47,222 nt of DNA from Clostridia bacterium (GCA_017404025.1 JAFRDD010000067.1:1-47222); one strand, 5' to 3'; shown: positions 4,629-12,923, numbered from the stretch's first letter. Notes: a model not told the origin generated them from the sequence alone. Translations and numbers: made by a program.

Positions 4629-5948
4629 TAAATATTAATACATATATAACTGAAAAACTTCATCTTAATAAAGATATTGATGTATCTTTACCATATCCTG
4701 TACTTATACAGTTTTATGCAGATTGGAAAGATATTATGAATTTGAGAGATGAAATAAATCAATATACAAATATTTCTGAGTTTGGCTTAGAGAAGCTTTC
4801 AGAAAAAAGTGCAACTAAAGAAGGAAAAGAAGTATGGTTATATGAAATTGAAATAACAAACAAGAATGATTTACTTTGGTTTTTAATTTATAATTATGGA
4901 ACTTTTTCAAATGACTTCAATTTTGAAGGCAAACAATATTTTGAAAAATATATTAATAATTATGATGAAGTAAAAGAATACATTGATCAATTTTCAAATA
5001 AAGAATATCAAAATAGAATTGGCGAATATTTAGATTTAGTAAAATAATGAAAAGAATAAATTTATATATAATAGAGAAGCTTCATCTTAATAAAGATATT
5101 GAAGTAACAAAAGATAAAGAATTAAAGAAAGATAATGAGTTCTTTTGTATCTCAACAGATATACGATTTAATGAAATTAACATTAAGTTGTATAATCCAA
5201 TGACAGTTAAAAAAATAACTGAAAAGGAGATTACATATATTACAGATGCAAACAAAACATTAACAAAAGAATATTTCATCAATTCTAATGGTTTCTATGA
5301 AATGAAACCAAATAGTAGTTTTACTGCTATTTGTATGCCAATTGATTATGGAATAGAATTACTTGAATCATTACTTAAAGAAGATATAACAAGAGAATTC
5401 TTATATAAATATTTTGATGAAGAAGATGAATGGATAGATGATTATCCAATAAAGCCAGATTATACAAAAGATGAAGTTAGAAAACGTATTGATATATTAA
5501 AGACTGAAAATTATATTGATGAAAAATTACATCTCAATAAAGATTATGAAAAACCTAATAATGAAATTAAAGATTATATTGTTTCATTAATAGATTGGGA
5601 AGTATATAGAACACATATTGAGAAGACAGTTGGTCCATTGATTGAAAAATGGATAGATAAGAATAATGTAACCAATATAAAAGCATTTATTCCTACAACA
5701 TTTAATGGCAGAGTACCAAAAGAAATATGGGATAAGATAAATGGAAAGATAACATTAAAATCATTTAAAGAATTATTAGGACAACTTGGATTTAGAAAAG
5801 GATATAATTGTTTATGTAAATCTGGAAATCATAAGTTAGATATTTTCCATAATAGTGAATGCATATATTTTGATGCAGATTTATTTGACATATTGATAAC
5901 AAAAGAAGAAAAAGTTACTGAGAAACTTCATCTTAATAAAGATATTGA
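4350..5948 (+). repeat. Dispersed coding repeat encoding EKLHLNKD (five copies here)
   Basis: Near-identical 29-base segments begin at 4350, 4652, 5074, 5521 and 5920 (core GAAACTTCATCTTAATAAAG). A sixth, more diverged copy is at 40758. Each encodes E-K-L-H-L-N/D-K followed by D or N. DNA identity stays high while the downstream modules are unrelated, which suggests module shuffling at the repeat. Confidence 0.8.
4625..5047 (+). CDS. Capsid-targeted-like protein 2 of the KLHLNKD family
   Basis: 140 residues from the ATG at 4625, which overlaps the previous stop as ATGA. An earlier in-frame start would only add sequence overlapping the upstream gene. The leader MININTYITE again has Glu10, followed by KLHLNKDID. 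The rest is an unrelated mixed alpha/beta domain with acidic surface and aromatic residues (WLYEIEI, LLWFLIYNYG). The function of the mature domain is unknown. It overlaps the next gene as TAATG, so the three genes form one operon. Confidence 0.6.
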   Translation: MININTYITEKLHLNKDIDVSLPYPVLIQFYADWKDIMNLRDEINQYTNISEFGLEKLSEKSATKEGKEVWLYEIEITNKNDLLWFLIYNYGTFSNDFNFEGKQYFEKYINNYDEVKEYIDQFSNKEYQNRIGEYLDLVK

Positions 5949-6330
5949 TATAAAAGATTCAGATAAAGCATTATATAAATTAGATATAATAAAGTCTATT
6001 CTCAAAGAAGATTATAAAAGGTATCTTAAATCTGTAATTGAGCTTGTTAAGGAATGGATAGAAATAAATGACTTTGAAGATATTTCAATATATACAGACA
6101 ACAAGCCATCATATAGAAATTTTAAAGAAGATGAAGTTAAAGATTTCATATCTGTATTATCTACAAAAGATTATGTTAATCTTCGTAATAAGCATAACAT
6201 ATTAAATTATGATGAAAATAAAGTATTTGCTAAAGATAATTCAGGAAGAGAAATAAGTTTATGGATTCAAGATGGCGAAGCATTATTGGGGACTTATGAC
6301 ATTGATTTCTTTATTAAAGGAATAAAATAA
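5047..6330 (+). CDS. Three-module polyprotein-like member of the KLHLNKD family
   Basis: 427 residues. The leader MKRINLYIIE-KLHLNKDIE is followed by module 1 (to about residue 155). A second junction, NYIDE-KLHLNKDYE, starts at about 156 and opens module 2 (to about 290). A third, KVTE-KLHLNKDID, opens module 3. The internal copies keep the Glu-Lys junction of the N-terminal leader, so a prohead protease could cut the chain into three separate packaged proteins. The modules do not resemble each other outside the junction. Modules 2 and 3 are rich in Lys, Trp and acidic residues. Alternatively it arose by fusion of former single genes like the two upstream. No enzyme motif is recognised. Confidence 0.6.
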   Translation: MKRINLYIIEKLHLNKDIEVTKDKELKKDNEFFCISTDIRFNEINIKLYNPMTVKKITEKEITYITDANKTLTKEYFINSNGFYEMKPNSSFTAICMPIDYGIELLESLLKEDITREFLYKYFDEEDEWIDDYPIKPDYTKDEVRKRIDILKTENYIDEKLHLNKDYEKPNNEIKDYIVSLIDWEVYRTHIEKTVGPLIEKWIDKNNVTNIKAFIPTTFNGRVPKEIWDKINGKITLKSFKELLGQLGFRKGYNCLCKSGNHKLDIFHNSECIYFDADLFDILITKEEKVTEKLHLNKDIDIKDSDKALYKLDIIKSILKEDYKRYLKSVIELVKEWIEINDFEDISIYTDNKPSYRNFKEDEVKDFISVLSTKDYVNLRNKHNILNYDENKVFAKDNSGREISLWIQDGEALLGTYDIDFFIKGIK

Positions 6331-6343
6331 TAGTTAGAAATTT

Positions 6344-6351
6344 CTATATTT
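6344..6351 (+). promoter_or_regulatory. Promoter-like box (CTATATTT)
   Basis: A variant of the CTATATTA box in the 51-base gap before the gene at 6382, preceded by TTT as in the other copies. Confidence 0.3.
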
Positions 6352-6381
6352 TTTATATAGTAATCTTTAATTTCATTTAAT

Positions 6382-6720
6382 ATGTTTAGACTATTTTATA
6401 TACTTATATCATTTGTTTTTATTGGTATGCTTATATATTTCTTAATAGAATTATTTAAGCCTAAGAAAAAAATAGATGAATTCAATTTACAACAATCAAC
6501 TGGTTTATTGAAACTTGAAAAGAATGATGTATATTATTGGTATGAAAAACCACATTGGTTCATATTTCCAAACAGTGGAATAAAAATTAATCTTTCAGAG
6601 TATTTTACTTATTTTGAATGGCAGAATATGTCTGAAGAAAAAAGAATGCAACGATTAGTCATTATTGAACGTAAATTAATTGATTGTTCAAATGAAACAA
6701 AAATATATATGAATAATTAA
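6382..6720 (+). CDS. Small single-span membrane protein, unknown function
   Basis: 112 residues with one strong membrane segment at about residues 4-24 (FYILISFVFIGMLIYFLI), then a lysine-rich stop-transfer (KPKKK) and a cytosolic-type domain rich in aromatics. The orientation is probably N-out/C-in. No family is recognised. It lies 2 bases before the fibre-like gene at 6723 and may be co-expressed with it. Confidence 0.6.
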   Translation: MFRLFYILISFVFIGMLIYFLIELFKPKKKIDEFNLQQSTGLLKLEKNDVYYWYEKPHWFIFPNSGIKINLSEYFTYFEWQNMSEEKRMQRLVIIERKLIDCSNETKIYMNN

Positions 6721-6722
6721 AA

Positions 6723-8507
6723 ATGCCAATAGTACTTACAGGAAATGTAGAAGCGCAATTTCCTAATACTCCTGTATTGGGAAACTTAAATAGTTCTACT
6801 GGAGCAAATATTAAAGGAGCATTTATATATAAGAATAATGTAATAACACAAATATATCCACCTGTACATCCAGTAGAATTTGCTCCTGGTAATTCTTTAG
6901 GGTGTGATAATGATGCAACTGCATATGTTTCAATTGGTATAAGATTCTATGCAACGGGTGATGACGGAAAATATACAACAATTGGTGGCTCATTGCCATG
7001 TTCAGTAACTGTTAAATATGAATATTATATAATAACCGGAACAGCATATGGGGGATTTGCTCAAGATAATTATACAGCAACAGCATCCATATCAAGTGGT
7101 TCATCATCAGGAACATATTGTACAAGTAAACCAGGATGTACAGTTGTGTCTTTTAGTAATGGAAATACATATATGTTATATAGTTCTGGTGGAACAAATT
7201 ACTATATTTATATAATGGGTTTAGCTGAATCTCAATATACTACGTCTGGAACATATAGATATTCATATCATTTAATAGATATAAATTGGAAAACAAAAAG
7301 AATATCATATGTTGGAAATATATATGCTCAGCCAAATTTATTTAATTTTACCTATCAAACTGGTTCTTATACTAATTATTATCAGTATTCTACTTGGAAT
7401 AAAAATACCTTTCCTGCTTCAAATAATGTATCTTCAACATATTTTAGAGTTTATCCAAGTACTTTTGCAAATACTGTTAATACAAGTTCAATTGCAACAT
7501 ATACAAATGCAACAGGTAAATCAAGATTAAAAATGTATTTTAATGTTAATAACAACATAAAAATACCAAATATGGGATTTAAACTTAATACTTCTTATGA
7601 AGAAAATTTATCTTCAGATGTATTTGGATATTTTTTTAATGCATACATTACATTAAATCAGGTTATTCCATTTACAAATGATCCAATGTCTCCATCAACA
7701 GGTTCATTATTTGATTATAATGGAACTACTAAAGTATCAAGATATAAAATAAATAATTTGCAATCAAACGGATGGACAACTGTTCAAACGCCTAAAGTAT
7801 GGTTATTAGGTCCTTGGTACCCATATCAGATATGGCCACCTGCATCAACTAATCCAACTAATTCACAAATACTTGCATCAATTTATACACCTAATGATAA
7901 TTTAAGTTCTCCTATTGATCATAGTAGTGATAGATTTATTTTTATTTTAATATCAACTAGTTCTTATTTAACATTTGTTGTTAGTGGAGCTGATGAATTA
8001 TCAAACGGAACACATACAATAAATAGTTCGAATAGATTTTATGGGACAGAAAATTATGGTGGAACATCTGGGGGTGCACTTGGATATATTGATGCAGGTG
8101 GCTATATGTCGCTACCTATATATTCAAGTAGTACATATCCATCTGGGACAGGTGGACAAGCTTTTGCTAAATGGACTAATTCTAAGCAAACCAATTATTA
8201 TATTTATAGTGGCATGTTTAGTCACCCTTATAATTTATTAAATTATATATATGGCCCAATAAGATGTGAATTAACAGTAAAAAATACACTTATGAGTAAT
8301 AATTATCATTATAAAATTACTGGTACTAAACAAACAATAGATTGGTTTTCTACATATAATAAATCACAAACATTATATATATATTATATTGGTAATTCTA
8401 ATCAAAGTACTAAAAAAATTACATATTGGGCTAAACAAGTTGCGACAATTACATTAAATTCACAAGAATGCGCATGGGATTATACAATAACTAGTAAACA
8501 ATGGTAA
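6723..8507 (+). CDS. Probable tail fibre or surface adhesin
   Basis: 594 residues, very rich in Ser, Thr, Tyr, Asn and Gly with almost no long charged or helical stretches, typical of beta-structured virion fibres. There is no signal peptide or membrane segment. It begins MPIVLTGNVEAQFPNT; cysteines are few and scattered. No repeat unit is obvious. It is followed with 1 base between by another gene. The fibre call rests on composition and size only; a host-cell-surface role in receptor binding is inferred. Confidence 0.45.
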   Translation: MPIVLTGNVEAQFPNTPVLGNLNSSTGANIKGAFIYKNNVITQIYPPVHPVEFAPGNSLGCDNDATAYVSIGIRFYATGDDGKYTTIGGSLPCSVTVKYEYYIITGTAYGGFAQDNYTATASISSGSSSGTYCTSKPGCTVVSFSNGNTYMLYSSGGTNYYIYIMGLAESQYTTSGTYRYSYHLIDINWKTKRISYVGNIYAQPNLFNFTYQTGSYTNYYQYSTWNKNTFPASNNVSSTYFRVYPSTFANTVNTSSIATYTNATGKSRLKMYFNVNNNIKIPNMGFKLNTSYEENLSSDVFGYFFNAYITLNQVIPFTNDPMSPSTGSLFDYNGTTKVSRYKINNLQSNGWTTVQTPKVWLLGPWYPYQIWPPASTNPTNSQILASIYTPNDNLSSPIDHSSDRFIFILISTSSYLTFVVSGADELSNGTHTINSSNRFYGTENYGGTSGGALGYIDAGGYMSLPIYSSSTYPSGTGGQAFAKWTNSKQTNYYIYSGMFSHPYNLLNYIYGPIRCELTVKNTLMSNNYHYKITGTKQTIDWFSTYNKSQTLYIYYIGNSNQSTKKITYWAKQVATITLNSQECAWDYTITSKQW

Positions 8508-8508
8508 T

Positions 8509-9186
8509 ATGATATTAGATAATTTTAACTTTTTTAGAAATAGAATGCATTTTACAAAAAAAGGAGATTATTATGTAATATGCATAGCTGTAAGAAGAAA
8601 AGATATTAATAAAAGTAATAATAAGGTATCATCAATATTATTAGAAAATAATGGTACATTTTTTTCTCCATACTTTAAATTATATCTTGATTTAGATAAA
8701 CAATTAGAAATTCAAAAAAATAATTCTCGTGTTATATTAAATTATTTTATATATAGTTTTGAAGATTATGATACATATAAAAAAGAAATAATTGCAATTT
8801 GTAAAATATTAAATGCAAGAGCATATTTTTTTGATTGCAAACAAAATAATTATTATACATATACATTAGTTGAAAAAAGTGTAACAAACGAAGAAAATAT
8901 AAATAAAGCAAAATGCTGGATAGATACATTTAATATAATTAATGTTCCTGAAAATTCTCCATATTTTATTGATTTAGATGATGGAGATGATATAGATTTT
9001 TATGAAGACATAAAAAAAAATTTAGGTATATTTTTTTTATATGAAATAAAAACACCAAATGGAATTCATTTAGTTTATGACAGAAGATTTTTTAACTATA
9101 ATAAACTTCCAAAAAGTGTTGTTGAAAATAAAATACATTATTTAGTTTGTACTATATTATATTATAATGATGAAGAAATATATTAA
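8509..9186 (+). CDS. Unknown protein with weak primase-like (AEP) motifs
   Basis: 225 residues. The C-terminal third has a very acidic segment IDLDDGDDIDFYED (about residues 153-166) followed about 15 residues later by KTPNGIHLVYDRRFF. This order of an Asp cluster and a S/T-P-N-G-x-H strand recalls archaeo-eukaryotic primase-fold proteins of phages, but the resemblance is weak and the N-terminal half is unrecognised. It is extremely AT-rich, with many Asn and Lys codons. It starts 1 base after the fibre-like gene, so it may be co-transcribed. Confidence 0.35.
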   Translation: MILDNFNFFRNRMHFTKKGDYYVICIAVRRKDINKSNNKVSSILLENNGTFFSPYFKLYLDLDKQLEIQKNNSRVILNYFIYSFEDYDTYKKEIIAICKILNARAYFFDCKQNNYYTYTLVEKSVTNEENINKAKCWIDTFNIINVPENSPYFIDLDDGDDIDFYEDIKKNLGIFFLYEIKTPNGIHLVYDRRFFNYNKLPKSVVENKIHYLVCTILYYNDEEIY

Positions 9187-9200
9187 ATAAAGATAAAGAT

Positions 9201-9473
9201 ATGGAAATATTAAATAAATTTAATGTAAATGAAAAAGTTTGGTTTCATGAACCTAATACATATCCAATATTTAAAGAAGGAATAATAAGAAACATAGTAT
9301 ATTGGAATAGAACTACTGGTATAGGATATGAAATAATTACTCTTGATGAAAATAATAATGAATTATTAAATACTATTGATGAAATAAATATTTTTTCTAC
9401 TAAAGAAGAATGTTTAGCAACAATAACATTTATAGAATATCCAACTAATACACAGCTATCAGAAGATAATTAA
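9201..9473 (+). CDS. Small SH3-like barrel protein, paralogue of the gene at 11363
   Basis: 90 residues. FNVNEKVWFHE...FKEGIIRNIVYWNRTTGIGYEI aligns directly with FEVNENVWFYN...FLEGVIVSVARWENGNGIFYAI of the gene at 11363, so the two are paralogues. The pattern of short strands with a leading V-x-V-W-F resembles small SH3-like/KOW-type barrels, which often bind nucleic acid or protein. The function is unknown. A terminator follows 27 bases after the stop. Confidence 0.6.
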   Translation: MEILNKFNVNEKVWFHEPNTYPIFKEGIIRNIVYWNRTTGIGYEIITLDENNNELLNTIDEINIFSTKEECLATITFIEYPTNTQLSEDN

Positions 9474-9500
9474 TTATATATTATATAAATTTTAATTTAT

Positions 9501-9529
9501 AGAGAAATTCGAATGAATTTCTCTTTTTT
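9501..9529 (+). terminator. Rho-independent terminator
   Basis: GAGAAATTC (9502-9510), loop GAAT, GAATTTCTC (9515-9523), then six Ts. It separates the 4323-9473 block from the next promoter. Confidence 0.9.
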
Positions 9530-9535
9530 GTTAAT

Positions 9536-9543
9536 CTATATTA
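9536..9543 (+). promoter_or_regulatory. Promoter box CTATATTA
   Basis: Exact octamer immediately after a terminator and 28 bases before the start at 9572. The terminator-promoter arrangement supports its role. Confidence 0.6.
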
Positions 9544-9571
9544 AATTATAAAAGAATAAAGTGTAGATTTT

Positions 9572-9841
9572 ATGAAAACTGGTTTAGAGTTAATTACAGA
9601 TGAAAGAGTAAAACAGATTGCTAAGTATAAGTATACAGCATATCATGATTCTTTATATATGAATAAAGAACTTTTATTTGCAGCATTAGCTTATCTTAAT
9701 GCAGCAATTTATGGGGGTTCTGTTGGAGAGGAAGATTGGCCATTTGCCATTGAATATTTTAAAGATGAAGGATATGTTGAAAACTTAAAGAAAGCAGGAG
9801 CTTTTATTGCTGCAGAATTAGATAGGTTAAACATTAATTAA
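9572..9841 (+). CDS. Conserved small phage protein (ER..Q / HD family), unknown function
   Basis: 89 residues. LITDERVKQIAKYKYTAYHD followed by a helix ELLFAALAYLNAA resembles a widespread group of phage and bacterial proteins with an E-R-x-x-Q...HD...G-E-L-x-x-A-A-x-x-Y layout. It is likely an all-helical protein. It is the first gene after a promoter box and is followed 6 bases later by the FETNSSS gene. No biochemical role is known to me. Confidence 0.5.
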   Translation: MKTGLELITDERVKQIAKYKYTAYHDSLYMNKELLFAALAYLNAAIYGGSVGEEDWPFAIEYFKDEGYVENLKKAGAFIAAELDRLNIN

Positions 9842-9847
9842 AACATT

Positions 9848-10549
9848 ATGAAAATACAAATTAGAAAATCATGTTTTGAAACAAATAGTAGCAGTATGCA
9901 TGCTATTGTTGTTACTAACAGTAAACCAGACACAGAATATCTTGAATATCGTACATTAGAATTTAAAGTAGGTGAATTTGGATGGGAACATATTAGATAT
10001 TATGATCCTGATTTTAAAGCATCATATCTTTGGACAATCATTGTAAATTCTTTTCTTAAGAAGGTGTATACGGGAGTTATGAAGAAAGGATGGAATGATA
10101 CTGAATATGCAGAGTATTATCTTGTTCTTGATAAAGAAAATCCTGAATACATTCAGATAAAGAATGACATTATTAATAAACTTAAAGCAGTTGGAATGAA
10201 GGAAGATAAGTGGAGACTTTCATTCCAGGAAGAATTTGAAAAGACCTCTTATGGTAGTATTGAAACTGGATATGTTGACCATGATCCTGGACTAGTTTTT
10301 GTAAAAGAAATTCTTTATGGACCAAATGATAGATTCATTAGATTTATGTTTAATCATGATTCTATGATTGAAACTTGGAATGATAATGAATGGGAAATGA
10401 ATGAAGATGATGAAGAAACTCTTGATAAAGAATATTTTGGTGAAGAAACCCAGGAATATAAAGATGGATATTGGGAAGCTTGGGATTGGGCGCATTTTAA
10501 TCTTCCTCCTGAAAGTAAAATTGAATGGAAATATTTAAAAAGTAATTAA
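9848..10549 (+). CDS. FETNSSS-motif protein A, unknown function
   Basis: 233 residues. The N-terminus KIQIRKSCFETNSSSMHAIVV contains F-E-T-N-S-S-S-x-H, an invariant-looking motif found in uncharacterised phage and bacterial proteins. It is shared with the gene at 10904 (FETNSSSVHS). The middle is rich in Trp and acidic residues, and the C-terminal part has EDDEETLDKEYFGEE. The Ser-Ser-x-His cluster could be catalytic or bind a metal or nucleotide, but this is a guess. There is no membrane segment. Confidence 0.55.
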   Translation: MKIQIRKSCFETNSSSMHAIVVTNSKPDTEYLEYRTLEFKVGEFGWEHIRYYDPDFKASYLWTIIVNSFLKKVYTGVMKKGWNDTEYAEYYLVLDKENPEYIQIKNDIINKLKAVGMKEDKWRLSFQEEFEKTSYGSIETGYVDHDPGLVFVKEILYGPNDRFIRFMFNHDSMIETWNDNEWEMNEDDEETLDKEYFGEETQEYKDGYWEAWDWAHFNLPPESKIEWKYLKSN

Positions 10550-10630
10550 ATGACATTTTAAAGATGATTAAAGAAACAGAACGGATAAAATAATATAAAC
10601 ATATTTAAACCGTGTCTATCGTTAAGTCTA

Positions 10631-10638
10631 CTATATTA
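10631..10638 (+). promoter_or_regulatory. Promoter box CTATATTA
   Basis: Exact octamer in the 126-base gap before the membrane-protein gene at 10676. Confidence 0.55.
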
Positions 10639-10675
10639 GATGATGAATTTATAAACAATTTAAAAGTTAATTTTT

Positions 10676-10894
10676 ATGGAAAAATTTTTAACAGGATTAG
10701 TTACATTTATTGGAATTTTGGTTATAGCATTTTTAATTGATTTATTGCTTGCTTGGCCATTTATGCTTCTTTGGAATTGGCTTATGCCAATGATATTTGG
10801 TTTGACTACATTGACATTCTGGCAGTCATTTGGATTAATGCTTTTAGCAAGTTTCTTATTTAAGAATAGTGGAACATCAAATACATCAAGATAA
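10676..10894 (+). CDS. Small two-span membrane protein
   Basis: 72 residues, almost wholly hydrophobic: segments at about residues 6-34 and 39-62, including LLLAWPFMLLWNWL. A short polar C-terminus follows (FKNSGTSNTSR). It has no recognisable family. It lies between the two FETNSSS paralogues, 9 bases before the second, and shares the promoter at 10631. A lysis or membrane-modifying role is possible but unsupported. Confidence 0.5.
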   Translation: MEKFLTGLVTFIGILVIAFLIDLLLAWPFMLLWNWLMPMIFGLTTLTFWQSFGLMLLASFLFKNSGTSNTSR

Positions 10895-10903
10895 ATAATA
10901 GAT

Positions 10904-11320
10904 ATGAAGATTAGTATTAGAACGGGAGTTTTTGAAACAAATTCAAGCAGTGTTCATTCATGCAGTATCTGTACTGAAGATACATTCAAAAAGTTTAATG
11001 ATGGTGAAGTTTGGATAAAAGGTGAAGATGATTATCTTCCTAAAGATGAAGCTATAGAGTATAATCTTAATGAAATTAAAGAAGATATTCCTGAAGATAA
11101 GTTTGAGAAATTTAGCGAAGTATATCGTGATACCTGTAGTTTTTATGAAGCATATGAAGCTATAGAAGTAGAATTTGATAAATGGGATATAGATCCTTGG
11201 GATTTTTACCTTGATGAAGAGACATTTTGGGAATATCATGAGTATGAAGATTGGTCAAAAGGCTTTACAGATTCAAATGGTACACCTATGGTAGCTTGGG
11301 GATATTGTGGACATGATTAA
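10904..11320 (+). CDS. FETNSSS-motif protein B, unknown function
   Basis: 138 residues. KISIRTGVFETNSSSVHSC repeats the N-terminal motif of the gene at 9848, so this is a shorter, diverged paralogue. It is very acidic overall and Trp-rich near the end (DPWDFYLDEETFWEYHEYEDWSK in two pieces). A CGH sequence sits near the C-terminus. The function is unknown. Confidence 0.55.
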   Translation: MKISIRTGVFETNSSSVHSCSICTEDTFKKFNDGEVWIKGEDDYLPKDEAIEYNLNEIKEDIPEDKFEKFSEVYRDTCSFYEAYEAIEVEFDKWDIDPWDFYLDEETFWEYHEYEDWSKGFTDSNGTPMVAWGYCGHD

Positions 11321-11343
11321 AAAAATTATTTTTAACTATATAA
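11321..11343 (+). promoter_or_regulatory. 23-base promoter-like repeat, copy 1
   Basis: The 23 bases here (core TTTTTAACTATATAA) are identical to 43192-43214. Both copies lie 17-20 bases before a start codon (11363 and 43231). They look like a second promoter class related to the CTATATTA box. Confidence 0.45.
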
Positions 11344-11362
11344 ATATATAAAATAAATAAGT

Positions 11363-11632
11363 ATGAAATTACCTTCATCAAAATTTGAAGTAAATGAAAA
11401 TGTATGGTTCTATAATGATTGGGAAGGCCCAAGATTTTTAGAAGGTGTTATTGTATCAGTAGCAAGATGGGAAAATGGTAATGGTATTTTCTATGCTATC
11501 AATCATGTAAATGCAGCAGGTGAGCCTTATGATTATGATGTCAATGAGAAGGATATTTATAGAACTCAAGCAGAAGTAGGAGAAGCAATTTTTGTTTCAA
11601 ACGGAACTTCTGCAGCTCAGCCTGGTGAGTAA
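11363..11632 (+). CDS. Small SH3-like barrel protein, paralogue of the gene at 9201
   Basis: 89 residues. VNENVWFYND and GVIVSVARWENGNGIFYAINHV match the gene at 9201 strand by strand. The C-terminus differs (SNGTSAAQPGE). It is less AT-biased than the 9201 copy. The role is unknown; a small beta-barrel that binds protein or nucleic acid is plausible. It is expressed from the 23-base promoter-like repeat and closed by a terminator. Confidence 0.6.
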   Translation: MKLPSSKFEVNENVWFYNDWEGPRFLEGVIVSVARWENGNGIFYAINHVNAAGEPYDYDVNEKDIYRTQAEVGEAIFVSNGTSAAQPGE

Positions 11633-11655
11633 TTTTTTAAACATATAATTTAAAA

Positions 11656-11690
11656 ATAGAGGGGATTCATTGAATTTCCTCTATTTTTTT
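11656..11690 (+). terminator. Rho-independent terminator
   Basis: ATAGAGG-GATTC pairs with GAAT-CCTCTAT across a short loop (about 11656-11683), followed by seven Ts. Confidence 0.85.
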
Positions 11691-11698
11691 CTATATTA
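11691..11698 (+). promoter_or_regulatory. Promoter box CTATATTA
   Basis: Exact octamer directly after the terminator T-run and 24 bases before the start at 11723. Confidence 0.65.
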
Positions 11699-11722
11699 TA
11701 ATGTAGTTAAAACAAAGTTATT

Positions 11723-12031
11723 ATGATTGACATTATTAAACTCACCAATGAAGCTGGTCTTTCCGCTTCTTTCGCATTAAATGATTTTATCACAAAGAAC
11801 AATCTTTCTGAAGATAAAGTTAGTGTTTCGGTTTGTCCAGCAACAAAGAAAATTATTGTTCGGATTTTTGATACTGAGTGGACTGTCGAAAAGAATCGTT
11901 CTGCACAGAATACCGTTTATCATGGGCAGGCTGCAGATATTTATACTTGGTGTTGTTTTACCCGCACAAGTGGAATGCTTGAATTTGATGATTATTTAAC
12001 TGATGAATATCATTATAAGTGTTCTAATTAA
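11723..12031 (+). CDS. Small protein of unknown function
   Basis: 102 residues. It has a helical N-terminus (NEAGLSASFALNDFIT) then a beta-rich part (KVSVSVCPATKKIIVRIFDTEWTV) and an aromatic, Cys-containing end (YTWCCFTRTSG). It has no recognised motif. It is the first gene after a promoter and is followed after 3 bases by the CHAT-like gene. Confidence 0.5.
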   Translation: MIDIIKLTNEAGLSASFALNDFITKNNLSEDKVSVSVCPATKKIIVRIFDTEWTVEKNRSAQNTVYHGQAADIYTWCCFTRTSGMLEFDDYLTDEYHYKCSN

Positions 12032-12034
12032 TAT

Positions 12035-12571
12035 ATGAGAACATTATTTATACATCCAGATGATCCTTCTACTGCATTTTGTTCTATAATTTATCAGGAC
12101 TATTTGCAGTGGGATGATGTTACTTTAATTAATGGGAATCATATATCAAGAAATATATTAAGAGATGCTATCCGTTCACATGATAGGATTGTATTTCTTG
12201 GACATGGTACTGAACTTGGGTTACTTGATATTAGGTATGATTGGAGATATGTTATTACATCAAGTGATTTACAGTTCTTTAGAGATAAGGAATGTATCTG
12301 TTTTTGGTGTAATGCAAATATTTTTGCTGAGAAGTATGACTTAAATGCTTTTGCAACAGGAATGTTTGTATCAGAATTGAAGGAGGCAAGACAGTACAAT
12401 CTCCCAGAAGATCAAAGCCTTATAGACAATTCTAATATTTTAATGTGCAACATATTGAGCAGATGTATTTTTGACCCAATTGCGCAGATTAGAGATACAA
12501 TTTATAGAGGATATGTTTCAACAAATAATCCTATCATAAATTTCAATAGGGAGTGTATGGGATTTAATTAA
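12035..12571 (+). CDS. CHAT/caspase-like fold protein (possible cysteine protease)
   Basis: 178 residues. RIVFLGHGTELGLL (His57-Gly58) and, after a strand-rich 35 residues, ECICFWCNAN (Cys92) reproduce the order and spacing of the His-Gly and Cys motifs of CHAT/caspase-like clan CD peptidases, where the second motif usually reads s-A-C-n. The protein is short, with no partner domain. Family knowledge: CHAT domains are proteases in bacterial defence and cell-death systems. A phage copy could interfere with such systems, but it may also be inactive. The fold assignment rests on two motifs only. Confidence 0.4.
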   Translation: MRTLFIHPDDPSTAFCSIIYQDYLQWDDVTLINGNHISRNILRDAIRSHDRIVFLGHGTELGLLDIRYDWRYVITSSDLQFFRDKECICFWCNANIFAEKYDLNAFATGMFVSELKEARQYNLPEDQSLIDNSNILMCNILSRCIFDPIAQIRDTIYRGYVSTNNPIINFNRECMGFN

Positions 12572-12580
12572 TATACTGTA

Positions 12581-12862
12581 ATGAGAGATTGTTGGTTAAG
12601 TCCATACGGAGAAGTAATATATGTTTCTGCTTGGTCTCATAATACTAAAGCAGAAGAGCTTCTTATTGAAAGATATGGATTTGAAGATATTTATGATATT
12701 TATGATAAGCATCCTTTTGAAACTGCATCTGATGTTCTTATGAAATATGGTTGGATAAGATATTCAACATGTGCAAACAGAGGATGGCTTATGGAAGTAA
12801 AACCATCATCTGAGCAGAAAAATAAAATGTTTGATTTGACTGGATATGTTTATGATGATTGA
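12581..12862 (+). CDS. Small DCWLSPYG-family protein
   Basis: 93 residues beginning MRDCWLSPYGEVIYV and ending KMFDLTGYVYDD. A broken paralogue lies at 13345-13653 with the same start and end (DCWLSPYGKVIY... KMFDLTGYIY). The middle has GWIRYST, conserved as GWLRYTT in the paralogue. This looks like the small uncharacterised phage proteins common in Bacteroidota phages. The function is unknown. Confidence 0.55.
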   Translation: MRDCWLSPYGEVIYVSAWSHNTKAEELLIERYGFEDIYDIYDKHPFETASDVLMKYGWIRYSTCANRGWLMEVKPSSEQKNKMFDLTGYVYDD

Positions 12863-12880
12863 ATTATAAACATATGAATA

Positions 12881-12888
12881 CTATATTA
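12881..12888 (+). promoter_or_regulatory. Promoter box CTATATTA
   Basis: Exact octamer 35 bases before the ATG at 12924. It argues against using the earlier ATG at 12891, which lies only 2 bases after the box. Confidence 0.6.
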
Positions 12889-12923
12889 ATATGTGTAAAA
12901 ATTGGTTTAAGAATAAAGGTGAG

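Noticed and set aside
4350..5948. CRISPR array (regular repeats)
   Set aside because: The 29-base repeats are in frame within genes, with spacers of 270-450 bases and conserved protein meaning.
8509..9186. Confident call of an AEP primase
   Set aside because: Only two short motif resemblances and no supporting N-terminal features, so it is listed as unknown with weak similarity.
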